A DNA stretch of 64,000 nucleotides, taken from assembly GCA_946407015.1 (NCBI GenBank), contig CAMJML010000004.1, positions 62,001 to 126,000 of the forward strand. The letters run 5' to 3'. The notes under the pieces are model-generated. The model was given only the letters and a program-made list of their open reading frames with translations. It was not told the origin of the DNA and searched no databases. Source of the DNA: an uncultured Selenomonadales bacterium. GTDB taxonomy: Bacteria > Bacillota > Negativicutes > DSM-1736 > Dendrosporobacteraceae. Below are positions 11,083 through 20,773 of the stretch, piece by piece (the stretch's first letter is position 1; every line of letters begins with the position of its first letter). Position numbers and translations under genes: made by a program.

Positions 11083-11150
11083 AAGTTGACGTAGCCGCTC
11101 TGTCCTTTACCTAATTTTTAGGCTAAGGTTTGGAGCGGCTTGGTCAACTT
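11083..11150. repeat. Nested inverted repeat between glpC and pyk
   Basis: AAGTTGAC (11083-11090) pairs with GTCAACTT (11143-11150). Inside, GCCGCTC (11094-11100) pairs with GAGCGGC (11133-11139), and CCT/AGG closes around ATTTTT. The structure is stable but has no U tract, so it is a weak terminator candidate. It could be an operator or leader structure for pyk. Confidence 0.5.
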
Positions 11151-11196
11151 CTACATAAAGATTATCGCTCACATCATGAAAAAGAGGTGTATGACA

Positions 11197-12945
11197 ATGC
11201 TTAAAAAGACCAAAATTGTTTGTACAATGGGACCTAGTACCGATAAGGCCGAAATTCTGGAACAAATGCTGGCTTTAGGGATGAATGTGGCCCGCTTTAA
11301 TTTTTCTCATGGCTCCCATGAGGAACATGGCCGCCGCATTCAAATGGTTCGGGAGGCGTCTGCCAAAAATCATAGGCCGGTGGCCTTGATGCTGGATACC
11401 AAAGGACCGGAGATGCGGCTGGGCAAATTTGCTCAAGGCAAAGAACAGCTTGTGGCCGGGCAGAAATTTACCCTGGTTGCTAAAGAACTGCTAGGAACAG
11501 CGGAATTTGCCTCAGTCAGCCATAGAGAGCTGTACCGGGAAGTCAAACCCGGCAATATCATTCTGCTGTCCGACGGCCTGATCAGCCTGCGGGTAGAAGC
11601 CATTGAGGGACAGGATATTGTCACCACTGTGTTAAACAGCGGTGTGATCGGCAATATGAAGCGGGTGGCCGTACCGGGAGTTGCCGTTCATTTGCCGCCA
11701 TTGTCCGAGCAGGATGTTCAGGATATTTTGTTTGGCGTGCAACAAGATTTGGATTTTATTGCCGCTTCGTTTGTGCAGCGGGCCGCCGATGTTTTAGCTA
11801 TTCGCCGTGTGCTGGAGGAAGCGAATGCTTCCATGGATATTATCGCTAAAATAGAAAACATGGAAGGCGTACAAAATATTGATGAGATTATTAAAGTTGC
11901 CGATGGCATCATGGTAGCCCGTGGCGATATGGGCGTGGAAATCCCGGTTGAAGAAGTTCCTCTCATCCAAAAAATGCTGATTGATAAATGCAATCAGGCC
12001 GGCAAACCGGTTATTACCGCGACGCAGATGCTGGAGTCCATGGTCGCCAATCCCCGTCCGACCCGGGCTGAAGCCAGTGACGTCGCCAATGCCATTCTGG
12101 ACGGCACGGATGCCATTATGTTGAGCGGGGAAACCGCTTCAGGCAGTTATCCTGTACAAGCTGTGGAAATGATGGCCAAGATTGCCCAGCGCACCGAATC
12201 CTCGCTGCAGTACAATGAACTGCTGCTGAATAAAGGCATTGTTCAGCAGTGTACCACGACCGATGCGATCAGCCATGCCACCGTGCAGGTCGCCTACGAG
12301 CTGGGGGCTGCCGCCATTATTACTTCCACTGAAGTGGGCTATACCGCCAGGATGGTCTCCAAATACCGGCCTAAAGCCGCCATTGTGGCTGTGACACCGC
12401 AGAAGAAAGCCTTGCGGCGGATGCAGCTCCTGTGGGGCGTTTGTCCGATTCTGGGAGAACGCTGGAGCAATACCGACGAAATGGTAAACGGTTCGGTGAG
12501 TGCATCGCTGGCGGACGGCATCATTAAAACCGGGGATCTGGTCGTGGTAACGGCCGGGGTTCCGCTGGGGACATCGGGAAGTACCAACATGATCAAAGTT
12601 CATGTAGTCGGCAATGTGCTGCTGCGCGGAATTGGCATCGGACAACAGGCTGTAACCGGTAAGGTTTGCCGTGACAGCGGAGCTGTCAATCAGCAGTTTG
12701 CACCCGGAGATGTGCTGGTGGCTAAAAGCATCAATGAGGACAACATGCCTTATGCCGTGAAAGCTTCCGCCATCATTGTCGAGGAAGGCGGTCTGACTTC
12801 GCCGGCGGCAATTGTTGGTGTCAGCTATAACATTCCGGTGTTAGTCGGGGTAGATGGTGCAACCTGCCGCTTGGAACATGGGACCATTGTCACGGTGGAT
12901 GCTGTTCGCGGTGTCGTTTATCAAGGGGAGACCAACGCCCGCTAA
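11197..12945 (+). CDS. pyk: Pyruvate kinase (long form with C-terminal PEP-utiliser-like domain)
   Basis: It converts PEP and ADP to pyruvate and ATP. The 582 residues are longer than the ~470-residue short form. The core has KIVCTMGPSTDK at the start, the catalytic IAKIENMEGVQNIDEI strand, MVARGDMGVEIP and the ITATQMLESM motif. From about residue 480 there is an extra domain like the phosphohistidine domain of PEP-using enzymes (GDVLVAKSINEDNMP ... GGLTSPAAIVG), as in Bacillus/Geobacillus Pyk. ATG 11197 sits 7 bases after AGAGGTG; an ATG at 11191 is too close to that site. Confidence 0.95.
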   Translation: MLKKTKIVCTMGPSTDKAEILEQMLALGMNVARFNFSHGSHEEHGRRIQMVREASAKNHRPVALMLDTKGPEMRLGKFAQGKEQLVAGQKFTLVAKELLGTAEFASVSHRELYREVKPGNIILLSDGLISLRVEAIEGQDIVTTVLNSGVIGNMKRVAVPGVAVHLPPLSEQDVQDILFGVQQDLDFIAASFVQRAADVLAIRRVLEEANASMDIIAKIENMEGVQNIDEIIKVADGIMVARGDMGVEIPVEEVPLIQKMLIDKCNQAGKPVITATQMLESMVANPRPTRAEASDVANAILDGTDAIMLSGETASGSYPVQAVEMMAKIAQRTESSLQYNELLLNKGIVQQCTTTDAISHATVQVAYELGAAAIITSTEVGYTARMVSKYRPKAAIVAVTPQKKALRRMQLLWGVCPILGERWSNTDEMVNGSVSASLADGIIKTGDLVVVTAGVPLGTSGSTNMIKVHVVGNVLLRGIGIGQQAVTGKVCRDSGAVNQQFAPGDVLVAKSINEDNMPYAVKASAIIVEEGGLTSPAAIVGVSYNIPVLVGVDGATCRLEHGTIVTVDAVRGVVYQGETNAR

Positions 12946-13006
12946 CAGGATTTTGGCTGCTTGGACAAAAAAAGTCAAAAAAATCAAACTAATTTTTACC
13001 AGTTGT

Positions 13007-13036
13007 TTGCCATGGCGTTTTTATTTGTGTTAAAAT
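13007..13036 (+). promoter_or_regulatory. Putative sigma-A promoter of secG
   Basis: TTGCCA (13007-13012), an 18-base spacer and TAAAAT (13031-13036), ending 16 bases before the AAGGAGG of secG. Inferred from sequence only. Confidence 0.45.
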
Positions 13037-13069
13037 ATGAATGTAAAAAAGTAAGGAGGTGTTCGTGGG

Positions 13070-13297
13070 TTGTCAACAGCATTAATGATACTAGACGCTG
13101 TCATATGCATAGCACTCATCGCAACTGTGGTCCTGCAATCAGGTAAAAGCGCCGGGATGTCCGGTTCAATCGCCGGCGGAGCCGAAACAATTTTCGGCGG
13201 CAAAAAGAAAGGCCTTGATGAGATTTTAGCCAAAGCTACAATGATATTGGGAGTATTATTTGGCATCGTAACACTGATTATTGTAAGGGTGCAGTAA
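13070..13297 (+). CDS. secG: Preprotein translocase subunit SecG
   Basis: A small (75-residue) inner-membrane protein of the SecYEG channel. Two membrane segments (about 5-22 and 54-73) flank the conserved cytoplasmic loop LQSGKSAGMSGSIAGGAE. TTG at 13070 is the likely start: AAGGAGG (13053-13059) lies 10 bases upstream, whereas the first in-frame ATG (13085) is 25 bases away. The locus secG-esterase-rnr-smpB is a conserved Firmicutes order, here interrupted by hppA and others. Confidence 0.92.
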   Translation: MSTALMILDAVICIALIATVVLQSGKSAGMSGSIAGGAETIFGGKKKGLDEILAKATMILGVLFGIVTLIIVRVQ

Positions 13298-13400
13298 ACA
13301 TCACACCACGCCGCAGTTTTGATGTCGGGAAACTGGGGCAGCTTCAGCAACGAATAGCAGACAAATGAATATGCGCTCAATTTGAGGAGGGAAAGTTTCC

Positions 13401-15401
13401 ATGGATTTACTGTATGTTGCACCTGTGGCTGGTATAGTGGCCCTTCTATTTGCCGCGTACTTAATGGCCAGTGTATTGAAGGAAAGTCCGGGTAATGCCA
13501 GAATGCAAGAACTGTCCCAAGCGATTTTTGAAGGTGCAATGGCCTTTTTAAATCGTCAGTATAAGACCCTCATTCCGTTTACTATTGCTATTTTTGCTAT
13601 TTTGTTTTTTGTTGAAGGATACCGGTTGGCCGTGTCGTTTTTGGTTGGGGCAGTCTGCTCGGCCATCGCCGGCTATATCGGTATGACTTCCACGACCAAA
13701 GCCAATGCCCGTACGACCGAGGCAGCCCGTACCAGCCTTAACAGTGCGTTAAGCGTATCGTTCCGGGCCGGTGCTGTTATGGGCATGTCGGTTGCTGGTC
13801 TTGGACTCTTAGGTGTTTCGGTTCTGTACATTATTTTTAAAGACCCTGTGGTTATCAACAGCTTTGCCTTCGGGGCCAGCGCGATTGCGTTTTTTGCCCG
13901 TATTGGCGGGGGGATTTATACCAAGGCTGCTGACGTCGGAGCCGATCTGGTGGGGAAAGTCGAAGCCGGTATTCCGGAGGATGATCCGCGTAATCCAGCC
14001 GTTATTGCCGACAATGTGGGCGATAATGTGGGCGATACTGCCGGCATGGGGGCTGACTTGTTCGAATCTTACGGGGCGACAGCCATTGCCGCAATGTTGA
14101 TCGGCAATACCCTGTTCGGGTTAAACGGGGTGCTGTTTCCGCTTTTAATCGGTGCAGCCGGGATTGCTGCCGCAATTATCAGTACTTTTTTGGTTCGTAC
14201 CAGCGAGGATGGTGACCCTCAGGCAGCACTCAACCGCGGGCTGTGGAGCACCAATATTCTGACGGCTATCATGGCGTATGCGCTGGCCAGCTATGTGTTT
14301 GGGCCTAAAGGTTTCGGAATATTCATAGCAATTGTGGCCGGCTTGGTTGTTAATGTATTGGTCGGGATGATTACCGAGTACTATACGTCCAATGCCAAAG
14401 CACCTACTCAGCATATTGCCGACGCTTCCCAGACAGGCCCGGCGACGAATATTATTTCCGGGGTTGCTACCGGTCTGCGTAGTACAGGCCTTCCGATGAT
14501 CGTCTTTGCAGCGGCTACCTGGCTGGCTTACAGTCAAGCCGGCATTTATGGCATTGCCATGGCAGCCATGGGCATGTTGTGTACAGCCGGTATGGTGGTT
14601 GCCGTTGACTCCTTCGGTCCGGTTGCGGATAATGCGGGCGGTATTGCCGAAATGGCTGAGTTAGGACCGGAAGTCCGTAAAACCACGGATAAATTAGACT
14701 CAGTAGGAAATACCACTGCAGCCATTGCCAAAGGCTTTGCCATTGGTTCGGCAGCCTTGACCGCACTGGCACTCTTTACCGCCTTTGGTGAAGAAATTGC
14801 CAAGAATCCGAAATTGGCCGGTTTGCTGGTCAATGGCCATCTGGTGATCAATTTGACTGAGCCTGGCGTTATCATTGGCATCTTCTTAGGGGCTACGTTG
14901 CCATTCCTGGTTTGTGCCTTCACGATGGAAGCTGTCGGTAAAGCGGCCTTCGAAATGATCGAAGAAGTACGCCGACAATTCCGGGAGATTCCCGGGATTA
15001 TGGAGGGGACCGGCCGTCCCGATTACGCCAAGTGCGTGGATATCAGTACAGCCGCCGCCATTCGCGAGATGCTGCTGCCCGGTATCTTTGCCGTCGGTGC
15101 GCCCTTATTGGTCGGCTTTGTGATGGGGGCAAAAGCGTTGGCCGGTTTTCTGGCCGGTGCGACCGCTGCCGGGGTATTAATGGCCATCTTCATGTCCAAT
15201 GCCGGCGGTGCCTGGGATAATGCCAAGAAATATATCGAGGCCGGCAAATACGGCGGTAAAGGAACTCCGACCCATGCGGCTGCCGTTATTGGCGACACAG
15301 TCGGTGACCCTTTCAAAGATACTTCCGGACCAGCTATGAACCCGCTCATCAAAGTGGCTGGAACCATTTCCCTGATTATTGCACCATTCTTATTCTTCTA
15401 A
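13401..15401 (+). CDS. hppA: Membrane-bound ion-pumping pyrophosphatase
   Basis: This multi-spanning protein (666 residues, about 16 membrane segments) hydrolyses pyrophosphate and pumps H+ or Na+ out of the cytoplasm. The substrate site is seen in [20 protein letters not shown] and, near the end, [20 protein letters not shown]. In [18 protein letters not shown] an Ala occupies the position that is Lys in potassium-independent enzymes, so a K+-dependent type is predicted. Whether it moves Na+ or H+ cannot be decided by eye. AGGAGG at 13385-13390 lies 10 bases before ATG 13401. Confidence 0.95.
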   Translation: MDLLYVAPVAGIVALLFAAYLMASVLKESPGNARMQELSQAIFEGAMAFLNRQYKTLIPFTIAIFAILFFVEGYRLAVSFLVGAVCSAIAGYIGMTSTTKANARTTEAARTSLNSALSVSFRAGAVMGMSVAGLGLLGVSVLYIIFKDPVVINSFAFGASAIAFFARIGGGIYTKAADVGADLVGKVEAGIPEDDPRNPAVIADNVGDNVGDTAGMGADLFESYGATAIAAMLIGNTLFGLNGVLFPLLIGAAGIAAAIISTFLVRTSEDGDPQAALNRGLWSTNILTAIMAYALASYVFGPKGFGIFIAIVAGLVVNVLVGMITEYYTSNAKAPTQHIADASQTGPATNIISGVATGLRSTGLPMIVFAAATWLAYSQAGIYGIAMAAMGMLCTAGMVVAVDSFGPVADNAGGIAEMAELGPEVRKTTDKLDSVGNTTAAIAKGFAIGSAALTALALFTAFGEEIAKNPKLAGLLVNGHLVINLTEPGVIIGIFLGATLPFLVCAFTMEAVGKAAFEMIEEVRRQFREIPGIMEGTGRPDYAKCVDISTAAAIREMLLPGIFAVGAPLLVGFVMGAKALAGFLAGATAAGVLMAIFMSNAGGAWDNAKKYIEAGKYGGKGTPTHAAAVIGDTVGDPFKDTSGPAMNPLIKVAGTISLIIAPFLFF

Positions 15402-15431
15402 ATCCTACATAACCATGACAGCGTTTTTAAG

Positions 15432-15458
15432 ACACCGGCCATTTGGCCGGTGTTTTTG
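15432..15458 (+). terminator. Rho-independent terminator after hppA
   Basis: ACACCGGCC (15432-15440) and GGCCGGTGT (15445-15453) form a strong 9-bp stem with loop ATTT, followed by TTTTT. A classic intrinsic terminator. Confidence 0.85.
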
Positions 15459-15477
15459 TGTTGAAGGGACGGAGTTG

Positions 15478-15573
15478 AACCGCAGAGGACGCAGAGAGCG
15501 CAGAGGGTTACTGCGCGATGTTATCGCGCTTAAAAATTTAAAATTTCCCCGTACCTCTGCGCACTCTGCGGTT
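15478..15573. repeat. Dispersed palindromic repeat, copy 1
   Basis: The left arm AACCGCAGAGGACGCAGAG... (from 15478) is the reverse complement of the right arm ending CTCTGCGCACTCTGCGGTT (to 15573). The centre holds a hairpin, GCGCGAT/ATCGCGC, around GTT. The same plan recurs at 20774-20927, so this is a dispersed element rather than a gene-specific signal. No coding content; it resembles small REP/MITE-like elements. Confidence 0.75.
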
Positions 15574-15700
15574 AATTACGTCAACTCTTCTTTTAAATTT
15601 CCAATAAAGTTAGCAAACATCCGGTCATCTCCACATATATATCTGTAAGGCATTGTGCGTACGAGCCAGGGTTTTACGGGCTATATTAGGGGGAATTAGT

Positions 15701-16447
15701 GTGAGACCGGTCATTGGGATAACTGCAAATAGCATTATAGCGGAAAATACCTACTTTCCAGGCAGTGAACGTTCCTGTGTGAATGTGGAATATATCCAGG
15801 CTGTGGTGGCGGCCGGCGGGACTCCTATTGTGCTGCCGGTTATTAACAATCAGACCGCTATCCACCGGCAGGCGCAAATTATCGACGGCCTGCTGGTAAC
15901 GGGCGGGTTTGACATTCACCCGCTGCTGTATGGCGAGGAACCCTTTGAACGGCTGGAGTTTATCGATCCTGACCGGGATAACCACGAGATTGAGCTGGTC
16001 ACCATGGCCCATGGCTTGAACAAGCCCATTTTTGGAATTTGCCGGGGTATCCAGCTGATCAATGTCGCTTTTGGCGGCTCGCTGTATCAGGATATCTCGC
16101 AAAGTCCGGGCAGCTATATTAAACATATGCAAAAATCCAAACGGGAAGTGGCCGGCCATACGGTGGAGATTATGAAAAACAGCAGGCTTTATGAAGTATT
16201 TGGCGAATTTGTAGTGGCAAATAGTTTTCACCATCAGGCTGTCAAAGAGGTTGCGGCCGGTTTTATGGTTAATGCCTTGTCCAAAGACGGCATCATTGAA
16301 GGGATTGAAAAAGCAGGGGCGAACTTTGTTGTTGCGGTGCAATGGCATCCTGAACATATGATTTACCGTTATCCGGTTATGCTCAACTTATTTAAACGGT
16401 TTGTGACCGAGGCTGCGAAATGGCAGCAGCAAAGCTTGCTGCCGTAG
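15701..16447 (+). CDS. Gamma-glutamyl-GABA hydrolase family (class I amidotransferase-like) protein
   Basis: A 248-residue cytoplasmic hydrolase of peptidase family C26 (PuuD type), which cleaves gamma-glutamyl amide bonds. The nucleophilic Cys is in FGICRGIQLINVAFGG, and WHPEH near the end gives the catalytic His. GTG 15701 is the start, 5 bases after AGGGGGAA; the frame is open upstream but without a site. Putrescine-pathway partners are absent nearby, so the substrate is unknown. Confidence 0.87.
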   Translation: MRPVIGITANSIIAENTYFPGSERSCVNVEYIQAVVAAGGTPIVLPVINNQTAIHRQAQIIDGLLVTGGFDIHPLLYGEEPFERLEFIDPDRDNHEIELVTMAHGLNKPIFGICRGIQLINVAFGGSLYQDISQSPGSYIKHMQKSKREVAGHTVEIMKNSRLYEVFGEFVVANSFHHQAVKEVAAGFMVNALSKDGIIEGIEKAGANFVVAVQWHPEHMIYRYPVMLNLFKRFVTEAAKWQQQSLLP

Positions 16448-16511
16448 CAATAGATTGCAGCAATTTTGTCCATACTATAATAAGAACGGCTGCCGGTTGA
16501 AAGGGACAGAT

Positions 16512-17099
16512 ATGGAGCAAATGTTACAATGGTTTGAACAATATGGTCTATGGGGCTTATTTTTCCTTAGCTTCATCGAATCCTTTATATCGCCCATTTT
16601 GCCGGATGTCATGCTGATTCCCATGGCTCTAGCCGAGCCTGGACAAGCGATTACCTATTCGGCTATCGTGACAGCGGCATCTGTACTGGGTGGTTTCATC
16701 GGCTATGGCATTGGCAGCCGTTTTGGCCAGCAGGCGTTGCAGCGCTTTGTTCCGCCGCGCTATACCACAACCCTTCAGCAATGGCTTCATTCGTATGGCG
16801 GCTGGGCTATTTTTCTCGCCGCATTGGCACCCATTCCTTATAAATTTGTCAGCATTGCTGCCGGTACTTTTCGGATTTCTTTGGCAGTTTTTGTTCTGGC
16901 TTCGGTATTAGGCCGGGGCAAACGGTTTTTGCTGATTGGTATCCTGATTTATTATTTTGGTCCCCAAGCACTGGAGATGCTGGCTATTGTCCCTGATGAA
17001 TGGCTGCTGGCCGGTCTGGGGGTAGGCCTATTGGGTGTGATTTTTTATGCGTATTGGCGCAGCAAAAAACAGCGCAGCCGCAAAAACAGCGAAAACTAA
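16512..17099 (+). CDS. DedA family membrane protein
   Basis: A 195-residue inner-membrane protein of the DedA/SNARE-associated family, whose members recycle or flip lipid carriers such as undecaprenyl phosphate. Visible: FIESFISPILPDVMLIP near the start, a GYGIGSRFG loop with Gly and Arg, and YKFVSIAAGTFRISLAVFV, the typical re-entrant region, with a basic C-terminal tail. ATG 16512 follows AAAGGGA closely; an earlier in-frame ATG at 16455 has no site. It starts 64 bases after the preceding hydrolase gene and may be co-transcribed. Confidence 0.88.
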   Translation: MEQMLQWFEQYGLWGLFFLSFIESFISPILPDVMLIPMALAEPGQAITYSAIVTAASVLGGFIGYGIGSRFGQQALQRFVPPRYTTTLQQWLHSYGGWAIFLAALAPIPYKFVSIAAGTFRISLAVFVLASVLGRGKRFLLIGILIYYFGPQALEMLAIVPDEWLLAGLGVGLLGVIFYAYWRSKKQRSRKNSEN

Positions 17100-17163
17100 G
17101 GTGCCTGAAAAAGCCTTGGTTTTATTTTATTTCAGGTTGAAAATGTAAAAAACTAAGAAAAAT

Positions 17164-17192
17164 TTCATTATATTTCCTGCAAATGATATAAT
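17164..17192 (+). promoter_or_regulatory. Putative promoter of the esterase gene
   Basis: A perfect TATAAT (17187-17192) with a weak TTCATT (17164-17169) 17 bases upstream. It lies 35 bases before the TTG start at 17227. Confidence 0.45.
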
Positions 17193-17226
17193 GGTACATA
17201 TTAGAAATTTGTACGGAGGGAATTGA

Positions 17227-17964
17227 TTGGCCATATTACGAGGAGCTGAACCGTTCTTATTGCCTGGCGGTAAGCAAGGCATTTTATTGATACATGGTTT
17301 TACCGGGTCGCCTTCTGAAATGCGCTTGCTGGGTGAGGCGCTCCATGGGCAGGGCTATACCGTCCTGGCACCGCGCCTCTGCGGGCATGGGACCAGTGCT
17401 GATGAAATGGCGACCACAGCTTGGCCTCACTGGTATGGAGCTGTTCAGGACGGCTATCATTTTCTAAGCGGGCTATGCTCGGAGATTGCCGTTGTGGGCC
17501 TGTCGATGGGGGGCTTGCTGGCCTTGCAAGTGGGACTGGACTATCCGGTAAGCAAGGTCGTATGCATGAGTGCACCTATTTATATAGCGGACAAGCGGCT
17601 GCCCATGCTGGGCCTGTTTCGCTTATTCCGCAGGTTTATTCCCAAAAAGCGGCGGCGGCTGGAGGTTGATCCCCTGTACTCGGTTTGCTATGATCAGACT
17701 CCGCTCAGCAGTTTAAGCAGTTTGCTTTCACTGATTAAAGTTGTCGATAAGCAGCTGCCGGATTTTCGTAAACCGGTGCTGATTATGCAGTCCAGGCGCG
17801 AGCATACGGTGCAGCCCAGGAGTGCTAAATATATTTATGACCGCATTGCCAGCAAGGACAAGAAACTGGTGTGGCTGGAAAAGTCGGGGCATATCATTAC
17901 GTTGGATATTGAGCGTGAACTGGTCTTTAAACACATTAGCCAGTTTCTGCAGACGACGTTGTAA
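17227..17964 (+). CDS. Alpha/beta-hydrolase, carboxylesterase (Est30/YvaK type)
   Basis: A 245-residue soluble esterase with HGFTGSPSEM (oxyanion hole), nucleophile motif GLSMGG, and the C-terminal His in SGHIITLD. In Est30 homologues the acid is an Asp after a QARHDE-like stretch; here the aligned segment reads QSRREHTVQP, so a Glu may replace it. TTG 17227 starts the gene, 6 bases after CGGAGGG. This gene is the usual neighbour of secG and rnr in Firmicutes (yvaK in B. subtilis). Natural substrate unknown. Confidence 0.88.
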   Translation: MAILRGAEPFLLPGGKQGILLIHGFTGSPSEMRLLGEALHGQGYTVLAPRLCGHGTSADEMATTAWPHWYGAVQDGYHFLSGLCSEIAVVGLSMGGLLALQVGLDYPVSKVVCMSAPIYIADKRLPMLGLFRLFRRFIPKKRRRLEVDPLYSVCYDQTPLSSLSSLLSLIKVVDKQLPDFRKPVLIMQSRREHTVQPRSAKYIYDRIASKDKKLVWLEKSGHIITLDIERELVFKHISQFLQTTL

Positions 17965-18029
17965 TCTTGAAAATTTTGTTTGATGAAAAAGCCCTGTCTA
18001 AGGGAAGAATAGGATAAGGTGGTGAGATT

Positions 18030-18437
18030 GTGGGAAAAATAGACGAGCAGGAGCGCGATCAAATGTGTTTCGCTTGCGGTAAACACAATCCAATCGGGCT
18101 GAAACTTGAGTTTCATGAAGAGCAGGATACTTATAGGACCACATTTACAGCCGGCCCTGAACATCAGGGATATGACGGCATCGTACATGGGGGAATTGTC
18201 AGTACGTTATTGGATGAGGTTATGGCCAGATATCTTTATGCCAAAGGGCATAACGCTGTAACCGCCCGCCTGGATGTACGCTTTAAAAAGCCTACACCCA
18301 TTGGGGAGCCTCTGTTTATCACCGGGAAAATTACCGGCCAGCGCGGCAATATGGTGGAGTTAAACGGCACCATTGAACTGGCTGACGGTATCGTGACGGC
18401 ACAAGCAAAAGCGACAGTTGCAGTTCTGGAGGATTGA
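18030..18437 (+). CDS. PaaI-family hotdog thioesterase
   Basis: A 135-residue single hotdog domain with the family motif HGGIVSTLLDEVM, expected to hydrolyse acyl-CoA thioesters. An N-terminal CFACGKHNPIGLKL segment is typical of a PaaI/YbgC-like subgroup. GTG 18030 lies 4 to 8 bases after AAGGTGGTGAG. It ends 2 bases before the rnr start at 18440, and the rnr ribosome binding site lies within its last codons, so the two are coupled. Confidence 0.85.
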   Translation: MGKIDEQERDQMCFACGKHNPIGLKLEFHEEQDTYRTTFTAGPEHQGYDGIVHGGIVSTLLDEVMARYLYAKGHNAVTARLDVRFKKPTPIGEPLFITGKITGQRGNMVELNGTIELADGIVTAQAKATVAVLED

Positions 18438-18439
18438 AC

Positions 18440-20716
18440 ATGAATTTAAAAGAAAAAATTCTTGCTTTTATGCGCAAAGACGCATACAAACCCCTGACAG
18501 CCGAAGATTTAGCAGAACAGATGGAACTAAAAGGGACCGACCTGGCCGAATTCTGGGATGTTCTGCAACAACTGGAAGACAATGCCGATATTATTAAGAC
18601 CCGTTTTGGCAAATATGGTGTGCCTGAGCGCATGAATTTGGTGGTGGGCCGCATGAGCGCCACCTCCAAAGGGTTTGGTTTCGTGATTCCGGAAAACCCT
18701 CAAACCCCCGATGAACCGGACGTATTTATCCCGCCCGATGCCATGCTGAGTGCCATGCATAATGACCGGGTGGTGGCCCGGGTGCATCGCCAGTCCAGTC
18801 AGGGGCGAGCCCGCGAAGGCGAAGTCATCCGGGTGGTCAACCGGGCTAACAATAAGATTGTCGGAACCTTTGAATGCAGCCGCCATTTCGGTTTTGTTGC
18901 TCCTGACGATCAACGGGTGGGCCAGGACATTTTTATTCCCAAGGAAGAGTTTAACGGTGCACCGGTTGGGGCTAAAGTGGTGGTAGAGATTACCAAGTGG
19001 CCGGAAAAACGGCGCAGTGCCGAAGGCAAAATTATCGAAGTGCTTGGCGTGAAAGGTGATCCGGGCATTGAGATTTTATCGATTATCAAAAAACACAATT
19101 TGCCGACCCAATTCCCGGCTGAAGTGGACCGGGCGGCCGAGAAAGTACCGGCCGTCATCAGCGCCGATGAATTGACCGGGCGGCGTGATTTGCGGGATTT
19201 AACCATCGTCACTATTGACGGTGAAGATGCCAAAGACTTAGATGATGCCGTTTATGTCAAGCGGCTCAAAGAAGGCCGCTTCTTACTGGGGGTTCATATT
19301 GCGGACGTCAGTTACTATGTGCGGGAAAATACCGCGCTGGACAATGAAGCCCGCTCGCGGGGGACAAGCGTCTATCTGGTCGACCGCGTTCTGCCCATGC
19401 TGCCGCCGCGCCTTTCCAACGGCATCTGCAGTTTGAATGCCGGTGAAGACCGGCTGGCCATGTCGATTGAAATGGAGATTGACTATCGCGGCAAAGTGCT
19501 GAGCTATGAAGTTTTCCCCAGCGTGATTAACGTACACAAACGCTTAACCTATACCATGGTTCGCAAGATTCTGGTGGATCATGATGAAACCTTGCGCCAG
19601 GAAAATCAGGAACTCTTAGAACCATTAGAAAATATGGAACGGTTATGCCACATTCTCCGTGACCGCCGGATGCGGCGGGGCGCAGTGGATTTTGACTTCC
19701 CCGAAATCAAAGTCAAGCTGGACAAAGACGGCAAACCGCTTGAACTCATCAAACGCATCCGGACCTTATCCGAGTCCATCATTGAAGAATTTATGCTGGT
19801 TGCCAATGAGACGGTGGCCGAGCATATGCACCGGCTGGGTGTGCCGTTTATGTTCCGGGTCCATGAACAGCCTGAGCAGGGCAAGATGGACAAGCTCAAT
19901 AACCTGCTGCATAATTTTGGCCAAAGCCTGCCCAAGAGCAGCGAGATTCAGCCCAGTGCGCTGCAAAAGGTTTTAAGCCGGATTGCCGGACGTCCTGAGG
20001 AGCGGATTATCAGTACCGTCATGCTGCGCTCACTGAAACAGGCGCGCTATGAGGCTGAGAACCTCGGACACTTTGGGCTGGCAGCGACGTATTATACACA
20101 TTTTACCTCACCCATTCGCCGCTATCCGGATCTGATTGTTCACCGGCTTATCCGGGAAACCTTCAATACCGGCGATGTATCGGCCAAACGGCGGCAAAAG
20201 TTGGCCGCCATGCTGCCTGAAATCGCTATTCATTCTTCCCAGCGTGAGCGGGCAGCCGCCGAAGCCGAACGGGAGACGGTGGATCTTAAAAAAGTGGAAT
20301 ATATGGCCCAGTTCATTGGCGAAGAATTTGACGGTGTCATCAACGGGGTGACCGCTTTCGGCATCTTTGTCGAACTGGATAATGGTGTGGAAGGGCTGGT
20401 TCGCGTCTCCAGTATGGATGATGACTATTATCAATACGTGGAAGAGCAGTATGCCTTAATCGGCGAACGGACCAAGAAAGTTTATCGCCTGGGTGAACCG
20501 GTCCGCATTCTGGTAGCCAGAGCCAATCCTGAAGAACGAACCATTGACTTTGTGCTGGCCGACCGGGCGCATATGCCCAAGGCTCTCCCGCCGCGCTCCG
20601 GCGACAAGAGCCGTTCCCGCGACAAAGAGGCGACCCAAAACAGCCTGAAACCCTCCAACGCCAAGCCGCGAAAAAAGAAAACCACCACCGGGCAAAAACC
20701 CAAACGCCGCAAATAG
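18440..20716 (+). CDS. rnr: Ribonuclease R
   Basis: A 758-residue processive 3'-5' exoribonuclease. In order: an N-terminal winged-helix region (about 1-65), cold-shock RNA-binding domains (about 70-230), the RNB catalytic domain with DGEDAKDLDDAVY (from about 255), an S1 domain with DGVINGVTAFGIFVELDNG (about 630-710) and a very basic tail ending QKPKRRK. GGAGG lies 7 bases before ATG 18440. RNase R degrades the defective mRNAs released by trans-translation, which fits its place beside smpB with ssrA downstream. Confidence 0.97.
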   Translation: MNLKEKILAFMRKDAYKPLTAEDLAEQMELKGTDLAEFWDVLQQLEDNADIIKTRFGKYGVPERMNLVVGRMSATSKGFGFVIPENPQTPDEPDVFIPPDAMLSAMHNDRVVARVHRQSSQGRAREGEVIRVVNRANNKIVGTFECSRHFGFVAPDDQRVGQDIFIPKEEFNGAPVGAKVVVEITKWPEKRRSAEGKIIEVLGVKGDPGIEILSIIKKHNLPTQFPAEVDRAAEKVPAVISADELTGRRDLRDLTIVTIDGEDAKDLDDAVYVKRLKEGRFLLGVHIADVSYYVRENTALDNEARSRGTSVYLVDRVLPMLPPRLSNGICSLNAGEDRLAMSIEMEIDYRGKVLSYEVFPSVINVHKRLTYTMVRKILVDHDETLRQENQELLEPLENMERLCHILRDRRMRRGAVDFDFPEIKVKLDKDGKPLELIKRIRTLSESIIEEFMLVANETVAEHMHRLGVPFMFRVHEQPEQGKMDKLNNLLHNFGQSLPKSSEIQPSALQKVLSRIAGRPEERIISTVMLRSLKQARYEAENLGHFGLAATYYTHFTSPIRRYPDLIVHRLIRETFNTGDVSAKRRQKLAAMLPEIAIHSSQRERAAAEAERETVDLKKVEYMAQFIGEEFDGVINGVTAFGIFVELDNGVEGLVRVSSMDDDYYQYVEEQYALIGERTKKVYRLGEPVRILVARANPEERTIDFVLADRAHMPKALPPRSGDKSRSRDKEATQNSLKPSNAKPRKKKTTTGQKPKRRK

Positions 20717-20720
20717 ACAA

Positions 20721-20753
20721 AACGCCTGCTTCTCTTATGAAGCAGGCGTTTAT
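20721..20753 (+). terminator. Terminator after rnr
   Basis: AACGCCTGCTTC (20721-20732) pairs perfectly with GAAGCAGGCGTT (20739-20750), loop TCTTAT. The U tract is short (TTTAT). Confidence 0.65.
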
Positions 20754-20773
20754 GGTTGGGGAGGGGACGGTTT

